A stretch of 5,906 nt of DNA from Candidatus Omnitrophota bacterium (GTDB lineage Bacteria > Omnitrophota > Gorgyraeia > 2-02-FULL-51-18): the NCBI GenBank assembly GCA_023247935.1, contig JAHFFM010000125.1, forward strand, positions 1 to 5,906, written 5' to 3'. This document shows, piece after piece, positions 1 through 3,925 of this stretch (positions are counted from its first letter, which is position 1; the number at the start of each line of letters is the position of its first letter). Both the position numbers and the translations under genes were made by a program. The notes beneath the pieces were generated by a model. It saw only the letters and a program-made list of their open reading frames with translations. It searched no databases and was not told the DNA's origin.

Positions 1-1
1 C

Positions 2-119
2 AAGAAAAGAGAAGCCCGAATAGAGCTTGAAGCCTCAAAGCTTGAGCTTTTAGAGCATCTTGTTGAATATAGAGAAAAAAAAGGTCTGACCCAAAAACAG
101 CTTGGCGACAGACTGGGTA
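2..119 (+). pseudogene. XRE-family helix-turn-helix gene, 5' part off the window edge, interrupted by the IS3 element
   Basis: The frame from position 2 is open from the window edge. It reads a charged helix followed by EYREKKGLTQKQLGDRLGM, the classic first half of an XRE/HTH_3 DNA-binding domain (helix 1, then 'LTQxxLAxxLG' for helix 2). The recognition helix that should follow is absent because the IS begins at 120. Translation would run into the element and stop at TGA 161-163 after a few unrelated residues (DCPPKTGQ...). A long helix before the HTH, as here, is common in HigA/RelB-type antitoxins and small phage-like regulators, but no toxin partner is visible, so that role is inference. 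The HTH identity is solid. The gene must be non-functional as a DNA binder in its present form, because helix 3 is lost. Confidence 0.8.
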
Positions 120-135
120 TGGACTGCCCCCCAAA
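120..135 (+). repeat. Left terminal inverted repeat of the IS3 element
   Basis: TGGACTGCCCCCCAAA matches the reverse complement of the right end (TGTAGTCCCTCTCAAA) at 11 of 16 ungapped positions, with TG at the outer edge. A weak promoter for orfA may begin just inside: TGGACA at 139-144 and TAGAAT at 164-169, but their 19-base spacing is long. Confidence 0.8.
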
Positions 136-187
136 AACTGGACAGAAAAGTTTGAATGATTGATAGAATAGAGGCTCCGTATCCCGG

Positions 188-194
188 AAAGGGG
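188..194 (+). promoter_or_regulatory. Ribosome binding site of IS orfA
   Basis: AAAGGGG lies 8 bases before ATG 203, a good Shine-Dalgarno match and spacing. It supports 203 as the orfA start. Confidence 0.6.
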
Positions 195-202
195 CTTATC
201 AC

Positions 203-544
203 ATGAGAAACTGGAGGAAGTTTGGGGTTGAATTCAAGAAAAAGGTGGTGGAAGAGATAAGGTCAGGTGTCTTATCCAAGGCACAGGCGATCCGGCAATA
301 CGATTTAAGCTCGGGACTCATTCACCGCTGGATGGACCAATACGAACATGGCAAACTTGAAAATGAGCCCACCCATCAAGGATCCCTCGAGAATAAGATC
401 TCGGAGCTTGAGCGCAAGGTGGGCCAGCAGGCCATGGAGATCGATCTTTTAAAAAAAGTCAGGACTCATTATCAAAAGACTCTAAACGAGAAGTCATCCG
501 TCGCCATCCCGGCGGGAGTATCCTCCAAAGGTGCCAAATCATGA
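203..544 (+). CDS. IS3-family transposase OrfA (helix-turn-helix protein)
   Basis: This 113-residue protein is the DNA-binding half of the transposase, which recognises the terminal repeats. Residues about 5-50 (FGVEFKKKVVEEIRSG... AIRQYDLSSGLIHRWMDQY) form the HTH_Tnp_1 domain with the tryptophan-containing recognition helix. Residues about 62-86 (LENKISELERKVGQQAMEI...) have the heptad pattern of the leucine zipper used for multimerisation in this family. After residue 85 the frame crosses the A7 run, where a -1 slip joins it to the orfB frame. The unshifted product ends at TGA 542-544, overlapping the orfB ATG as ATGA. Length and content are normal for IS3 OrfA. When made alone, OrfA of related elements acts as a repressor or regulator of transposition (family knowledge). 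Confidence 0.93.
   Translation: MRNWRKFGVEFKKKVVEEIRSGVLSKAQAIRQYDLSSGLIHRWMDQYEHGKLENEPTHQGSLENKISELERKVGQQAMEIDLLKKVRTHYQKTLNEKSSVAIPAGVSSKGAKS
451..458 (+). promoter_or_regulatory. Programmed -1 frameshift site (A AAA AAA G) between orfA and orfB
   Basis: Seven A residues (451-457) precede G458. In the orfA frame the run is read as A, AAA, AAA, exactly the phase of a -1 slippery heptamer. The orfB frame is the -1 frame, and it has no stop from 457 to its own ATG at 541, so slippage yields a continuous OrfAB of about 382 residues. Family members use the same device to make the active transposase. Confidence 0.82.
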
Positions 545-1350
545 AAATGCCCCGTAGCACCTATTACTACAAGTCCAAAGAAAAAGACCGAAAGAACCTG
601 CTCATTCAAATCGAGGCTGTGATCATGGAGTGGCCACGGTACGGTTACCGACGCGTCACCAAAGAACTCAAACGCCGTGGGACTCATGTAAATCACAAGG
701 TTATTGAGGATTTGATGAGAGAGAACGGCTTGGGGTGCAGGCAAAAGAAAAAGTTCGTCATTCATACCACCGACTCCAACCACCCGTATCCGGTGTATCC
801 AAATCTCGTCAAAGATCTGGTCGTGACGAGGTTAAACCAGGTCTGGGTGTCGGATATTACCTATATCCGTCTCTTAAGGGGGTTTGGGTATCTTGCGGCG
901 ATCCTGGATCTTTTATCCCGGAAAGTGGTCGGATACGCCCTGTCCATGGAGATTAACCGTGTTTTGACGATCCAAGCTTTAAACAAGGCTATTGAAAAAC
1001 GTCAACCCTCCGAAGGTTGTATCCACCATTCCGACCGTGGCGTCCAGTACGCCGCCCATGAATACGTGGACGTTTTAAGAGAACACAAGTTTCAAATCAG
1101 CATGTCCAGCAAAGGCAACCCCTATGACAATGCCACCGCCGAGAGCTTCATGAAGACCTACAAATACGAGGAGGTGTATTTATCGGACTACGAAACGTTT
1201 AAGGACGCGGTGCAAAATACATCCAGATTCATCGAGGATGTTTACAACTCAAAGAGACTTCATTCTTCCATCGGGTATCTGCCACCCAACGAATTTGAGG
1301 AGGCCTGGCGGCTTAAGAATCAGATGACTCCGGAATCGGCAATAGTTTGA
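541..1350 (+). CDS. IS3-family transposase OrfB, DDE integrase core
   Basis: This 269-residue catalytic half cuts and joins the IS ends. N-terminal residues about 15-65 hold the HTH_21-like segment (PRYGYRRVTKELKRRG). The rve integrase core follows from about residue 98, beginning NQVWVSDITYI. The acidic triad is complete: D105 in VSDITY, D165 in HHSDRGVQY, and E201 in YDNATAESFMKT, giving the DD(35)E spacing typical of IS3. The C-terminal YNSKRLHSSIGYLPPNEFE block is another family signature. ATG 541 overlaps the orfA stop, but the functional enzyme is expected to be the frameshifted OrfAB. The open frame upstream encodes the usual linker (REVIRRH... MPRSTYYY). No frameshift or stop is seen, so the gene looks intact. 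Confidence 0.95.
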   Translation: MKMPRSTYYYKSKEKDRKNLLIQIEAVIMEWPRYGYRRVTKELKRRGTHVNHKVIEDLMRENGLGCRQKKKFVIHTTDSNHPYPVYPNLVKDLVVTRLNQVWVSDITYIRLLRGFGYLAAILDLLSRKVVGYALSMEINRVLTIQALNKAIEKRQPSEGCIHHSDRGVQYAAHEYVDVLREHKFQISMSSKGNPYDNATAESFMKTYKYEEVYLSDYETFKDAVQNTSRFIEDVYNSKRLHSSIGYLPPNEFEEAWRLKNQMTPESAIV

Positions 1351-1361
1351 GAGGGACTACA
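1346..1361 (-). repeat. Right terminal inverted repeat of the IS3 element
   Basis: Read on the minus strand this is TGTAGTCCCTCTCAAA, which pairs with the left end at 11 of 16 positions without gaps. The orfB stop codon TGA (1348-1350) lies inside it, a common economy in IS3 elements. The outer boundary at 1361 is set by the terminal CA dinucleotide. Confidence 0.75.
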
Positions 1362-1403
1362 ACTCGCCAAAAACTGAAAAAACTTGAATTCCACCGGCAA
1401 TAA
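1362..1403 (+). pseudogene. Possible 3' remnant of the interrupted XRE gene
   Basis: Immediately after the IS right end, one + strand frame reads TRQKLKKLEFHRQ and then TAA (1401-1403). It is short, basic-hydrophobic and resembles the last strand or helix of a small DNA-binding or antitoxin protein. The strand and location are what one would expect of the rest of the gene at 2-119, but too little is left to prove a match. The bases at the junction do not repeat the left flank, so the middle of the gene would have to be deleted. An open run of 13 codons can easily arise by chance. Confidence 0.3.
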
Positions 1404-1451
1404 AGCTATACTTTGGCTGTGGTCGAAAGGCCACGTTAACTTTAAAGCTTG

Positions 1452-1473
1452 GGGGCGCCTTCACCGGCGTCCC
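1452..1473 (+). terminator. Hairpin between convergent genes, candidate terminator
   Basis: GGGGCGCC (1452-1459) pairs with GGCGTCCC (1466-1473) over 8 bp with one G-T wobble and a six-base loop. On the + strand it is followed by TTTCGCGTTTT, a broken T-rich tail. It lies between the + strand XRE/IS block and the minus-strand NYN gene, where a terminator is expected. On the minus strand the following sequence is less T-rich, so it fits the + strand gene better. Confidence 0.55.
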
Positions 1474-1482
1474 TTTCGCGTT

Positions 1483-1917
1483 TTAAGGGACTATCTCCCG
1501 CTTCCAGCAAATAAAATCTTTGACCTTCTTAATGTCGAAAATAAACAGGCCCTTTGACCGAAGCTCGTTTAATTCCGACGAAACCACCCTGGCCGTAGCG
1601 AACAGAACCACTTTTTTACAGCTGTCCAAGAGATCTGTCACCGGATCGTGAAAATCGCTGTCTCCGCTCCATAGTACAAAGCATTCGGTGCCGTTTCTTT
1701 CTTTATCGACAAGCATGTCGCTTCCGATTTCCACGTCAAAATTGCATTTTTGATCCTGAATGGCGAATATACCCTGCTTGTTCATTTCTTTAAATTTTCC
1801 GTTCAACTGTTCAATCGTTTCAACGTCGTATTTTTTCAAAAGGGCGGCACGGATGAAATTCTTAAGAAGCGCCGGAGATTGCGGGTCAATACTGGTTCTC
1901 CCCGAGAGAGACGCCAA
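1483..1917 (-). CDS. NYN/LabA-like (DUF88) nuclease-domain protein, probably 5'-truncated
   Basis: Residues about 55-130 match the C-terminal two thirds of a NYN domain, a PIN-like metal-dependent RNase fold: QKCNFDVEIGSDMLVD (D61 and D67), then CFVLWSGDSDF (D86 and D88), then KKVVLFATA, SSELNEL and GLFIFDIKKV. NYN proteins normally begin with a strand carrying the first catalytic Asp (the 'vDgxN' motif), and that part is missing here. The frame closes at TGA 1942-1944. The only upstream start options are poor ones such as TTG 1917, with no Shine-Dalgarno. The nearest codons before that TGA read VIVTSN, only vaguely like the missing strand and without its Asp. I therefore read this as a gene that lost its 5' end, or possibly as a decayed copy. 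If made, it would be a small cytoplasmic protein, doubtful as a nuclease. The start given is arbitrary within this frame. Confidence 0.7.
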   Translation of the reverse strand: MASLSGRTSIDPQSPALLKNFIRAALLKKYDVETIEQLNGKFKEMNKQGIFAIQDQKCNFDVEIGSDMLVDKERNGTECFVLWSGDSDFHDPVTDLLDSCKKVVLFATARVVSSELNELRSKGLFIFDIKKVKDFICWKREIVP

Positions 1918-2036
1918 ACGAACTTTGCAACATGAGACGGTTCAATTACTTGTGACAATGACAAAGAGGCGAGGATCGAGAAATTCGCGTAGAATCAGCT
2001 TGGATTGATCCGAAAAACGCCTTATTTTACACATTT
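1918..2036. other. Spacer between rhomboid and NYN genes, nothing recognised
   Basis: These 119 bases hold no convincing terminator, promoter, repeat or RNA gene. One minus-strand frame continues in phase with the NYN ORF up to TGA 1942-1944. It could contain the ruined 5' end of that gene, but carries no recognisable NYN motif. Confidence 0.4.
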
Positions 2037-3191
2037 CTATGAATCGTGAACGGAGCCTTTTTTGAACAAATGAATTAAAAGTAAACCGGCTATAAACCCC
2101 CCTATATGTGCCCAATAACCAATTGCAACGTTTTTGGTTTGTAAAGCCACCCCACCATATATAAATTGAAAAAAAATCCAAAAAATTAAATAAAAAACTG
2201 CCGGAATGGTCCTTATCTTGCCTAACCATAAAACAATCAAATCCGCCTTGGGAAATAACAGTAAGTAAGCCCCTAAAACTCCAGAAATCGCACCGCTAGC
2301 CCCTATGGCCGGCTCGTCTAATGAAGGATGAATTATACAAAAAGTAATTCCTCCGAGGATACCACACAATAAATAAAAAATTATAAATTTTATCGAACCA
2401 ATTTCATCTTCAATATTGTTCCCAAAAAGCCACAAATAAAACATATTACCTAAAACATGAAGCCACCCTCCATGTATAAACATAGAAGTGACAAAAGAAT
2501 ATAATCTCTCTGGAGAGAAGCCCAAAAGAGGGATAACCCCAAGAAACCTGAAGAAGGATTCATCTTCTGGAGAAGTAAATATCAACTGAAAAATAAAAAT
2601 TAATACATTGAATATTATTAAGCCAAATGTCACTTTAGAAAATTTTTCTGTAGGTAAATCATCTTTTAACGGCAATGGAAAAATTGGCCAGGCGATGATG
2701 CCAGTTCCTACTCCGCCACTACTCATTAAATCATTTGATAAATTTTGTGTTTCTTCGGTGACCTGTCTAGATCTCTCAGTTTCTTCTGTCATGTCGCTTA
2801 ACACTTTGACATATTTATCAAAAACCGGATTGCCTTTCACGTATCTAGCAGCTTCTTTTATTTCGTCCTTATCGGTCCACATACCTCCGCAAGAAATGCA
2901 CTTATCCAAAAAAACGTTAGAATCATAGCTGTAGTTGAAAACCTGCATATCAAGATTACATTTCGGACATTTTTTTATAAATTGTTTATTTTTATCTTTG
3001 GGGGCAGGTTCTCTGTCAAACGCTTCTTTAATGTTGAGATAATCAACTTTATTGTTTGAAATTAGACTATTTAGGACTTCTTGGAATTCACCTTTATCAA
3101 ACCATAAACCACCGCAATTGGAACAGATATCAACATTCTTAGATTCAAATTGATAGTTTTGTAATGATATTGAGCAAAGTGGGCAGTTCAT
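2037..3191 (-). CDS. Rhomboid intramembrane serine protease with two N-terminal zinc ribbons
   Basis: This 384-residue protein has two TFIIB-type zinc ribbons followed by a complete rhomboid domain. Ribbon 1 has C3/C6 and C23/C26 with the CGGLWFDKGE signature. Ribbon 2 has C75/C78 and C98/C101 with CGGMWTDKDE. A polar linker (about 125-180) leads to six predicted helices from about residue 187. The catalytic dyad is Ser299 in GASGAISG and His362 in YWAHIGGF. H245 and N249 in WLHVLGN form the conserved HxxxN of the oxyanion region. Rhomboids cleave transmembrane helices within the inner membrane. The ribbons, probably cytoplasmic, may recruit substrate or sense metal or redox state (inference). 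The start is secure: TAA lies three codons upstream and the first ribbon starts at residue 3, although no Shine-Dalgarno is close. The gene is much more AT-rich than its neighbours, suggesting separate origin. Confidence 0.93.
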   Translation of the reverse strand: MNCPLCSISLQNYQFESKNVDICSNCGGLWFDKGEFQEVLNSLISNNKVDYLNIKEAFDREPAPKDKNKQFIKKCPKCNLDMQVFNYSYDSNVFLDKCISCGGMWTDKDEIKEAARYVKGNPVFDKYVKVLSDMTEETERSRQVTEETQNLSNDLMSSGGVGTGIIAWPIFPLPLKDDLPTEKFSKVTFGLIIFNVLIFIFQLIFTSPEDESFFRFLGVIPLLGFSPERLYSFVTSMFIHGGWLHVLGNMFYLWLFGNNIEDEIGSIKFIIFYLLCGILGGITFCIIHPSLDEPAIGASGAISGVLGAYLLLFPKADLIVLWLGKIRTIPAVFYLIFWIFFQFIYGGVALQTKNVAIGYWAHIGGFIAGLLLIHLFKKGSVHDS

Positions 3192-3231
3192 TTTATTTTT
3201 TTAACAGAGCGATCTCCAAAGAAACAGTATT

Positions 3232-3245
3232 TTATCAAATGATAA
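3232..3245. promoter_or_regulatory. Short perfect palindrome upstream of the rhomboid gene, possible operator
   Basis: TTATCA and TGATAA are perfect inverted repeats separated by two bases, about 40 bp upstream of the rhomboid start. The minus strand also carries TAAAAT here, a plausible -10, but no matching -35 is seen. Operator function is a guess based on symmetry and position. Confidence 0.3.
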
Positions 3246-3279
3246 CGTCCCGCCCCCTAAAATGGGAAGCGAGGCGTTA
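3243..3279 (-). terminator. Long hairpin in the TPR-rhomboid spacer, candidate terminator
   Basis: In the minus-strand transcript TAACGCCTCGCTTCC pairs with GGGGGCGGGACGTTA: 14 of 15 positions pair, three of them G-U, around a 7-base loop. The G-U pairs become A-C mismatches in a + strand RNA, so the structure is favoured on the minus strand. It follows the TPR stop. There is no U-run after it, so as an intrinsic terminator it is imperfect; it might instead protect or attenuate the mRNA. Confidence 0.45.
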
Positions 3280-3288
3280 AACAAGCCA

Positions 3289-3310
3289 GGACGAAGTTTC
3301 AAGTTCGTCC
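3289..3310 (-). other. Hairpin overlapping the TPR gene stop codon
   Basis: GGACGAA and TTCGTCC are perfect 7-base arms separated by 8 bases, and they span the TGA of the TPR gene (3299-3301). No T-tract follows. It stands directly before the longer hairpin at 3243-3279, so the two could act together at the 3' end of the operon message. Confidence 0.4.
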
Positions 3311-3925
3311 GAACGTCAATAATGGCTCCTCCTTTAGTGCCGTTCTCCCAAGCCATAACTGCGGGAGCCAGCTCTTTTCAAAGGTAGCTATGTGCTTCAG
3401 AGCGTCGACCCAAGCGGCATCGCCACCTTTTTCTTTCCGGACAGCGGCCCACCACTCGAGGGCATTTTCCTCGTTGGGATTCATTTTTAACGCCTCATAC
3501 AGCATACCGTCGACCTGATCTTGACGGCCTGTATCAGCGTATATCTTGGCGAGATAGTTGAGCGAAAAGGCGGATTTCCCCAATAGGTTCATTTCTTCCG
3601 TGAAGGTTTTTTCGGCTTCTTTCAAGAGGCCTTGCTGAATCTGCAATACTCCCAAGGTTGAGTAGCTCGTGTGATCAGGCTGTATCTCCTTCAATCGTGA
3701 CGCGGCCTTCAATACGTCCGATCCAAAGCCGTCCTTAAATGCCATGTGTATGATCGCGTAAAGATTTTCGGGGTCGTTCCAATACTTTTTGATGTTGGCG
3801 GGAAGAACCTTTGATCTCCACTCATCGGCTTCGAGCCAATATGCGTTTCCTTTGTCATCGTAAAGCTGGATTTTCTTTTCGGATTTTTTCGGAGCACGCT
3901 TGGACTTGTCGTAGAACCTAAACAT
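3299..3925 (-). CDS. TPR-repeat protein, apparently C-terminally truncated
   Basis: This is a 208-residue soluble protein with no signal peptide. A basic N-terminus is followed by a conserved-looking segment (LYDDKGNAYWLEADEWRSKV, about 21-40). From about residue 85 come helical repeats of TPR type: STLGVLQIQQGLLKEAEKTF, NYLAKIYADTGRQDQVDGML with ALKMNP, then ALEWWAAVRKEKGG and LWLGRTALKE. From memory, proteins with this N-terminal segment are often nearly twice as long. Here the frame leaves the repeat pattern at about residue 199 and ends PLLTFGRT, so I infer loss of the 3' half. TPR domains mediate protein-protein contacts. Its ATG overlaps the previous gene's stop by 8 bases (ATGTTTAG), with GAGGG 8 bases upstream, so it is translationally coupled to the membrane protein gene and probably works with it. 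No enzymatic role is evident. Confidence 0.85.
   Translation of the reverse strand: MFRFYDKSKRAPKKSEKKIQLYDDKGNAYWLEADEWRSKVLPANIKKYWNDPENLYAIIHMAFKDGFGSDVLKAASRLKEIQPDHTSYSTLGVLQIQQGLLKEAEKTFTEEMNLLGKSAFSLNYLAKIYADTGRQDQVDGMLYEALKMNPNEENALEWWAAVRKEKGGDAAWVDALKHIATFEKSWLPQLWLGRTALKEEPLLTFGRT

Larger units (their letters stand above)
120..1361 (+). mobile_element. IS3-family insertion sequence, structurally complete
   Basis: This 1242-bp element has imperfect terminal inverted repeats starting TG and ending CA. It carries orfA and orfB in overlapping phases, a slippery A7 run between them, and the orfB stop inside the right repeat. All of these are hallmarks of the IS3 family, and the left end (TGGACTGCCCCCC...) resembles the IS150-like branch. 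Both ORFs are undamaged and the transposase triad is present, so it could still be active. Expected target duplications of 3-4 bp are not seen: GGTA lies before position 120 and ACTC after 1361. This suggests an adjacent deletion or recombination after insertion. The element sits inside an XRE gene. The exact ends rest on matching the two termini by eye. Confidence 0.92.

Noticed and set aside
472..956. Open frames within the IS transposase genes (minus 472-783, plus 735-956)
   Set aside because: They lie over the strongly supported orfA/orfB coding frames and have no domain-like content.
1942..2229. Minus-strand ORF of 95 codons overlapping the end of the rhomboid gene
   Set aside because: Most of it is an alternate frame of the rhomboid 3' end. 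Only its last codons, in phase with the NYN ORF, are of interest, and they carry no recognisable motif.
2608..2928. Plus-strand ORF of 106 codons opposite the rhomboid gene
   Set aside because: It is antisense to the linker and zinc-ribbon coding region, with no ribosome binding site and no recognisable protein features.
1483..3191. Reading the NYN nuclease and the rhomboid protease as one toxin or defence operon
   Set aside because: The NYN ORF is 119 bases away, seems truncated and lacks a start signal, and the two differ in base composition. Adjacency alone does not support a shared system.
3240..3282. Possible integron attC site: GTTAAAC at 3276-3282 fits GTTRRRY and the flanking DNA is a long inverted repeat between two unrelated genes
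   Set aside because: The opposite core (TGATAAC) does not fit RYYYAAC, the whole site is only about 43 bp, the expected extrahelical bases are absent, and no matching site follows the rhomboid gene.
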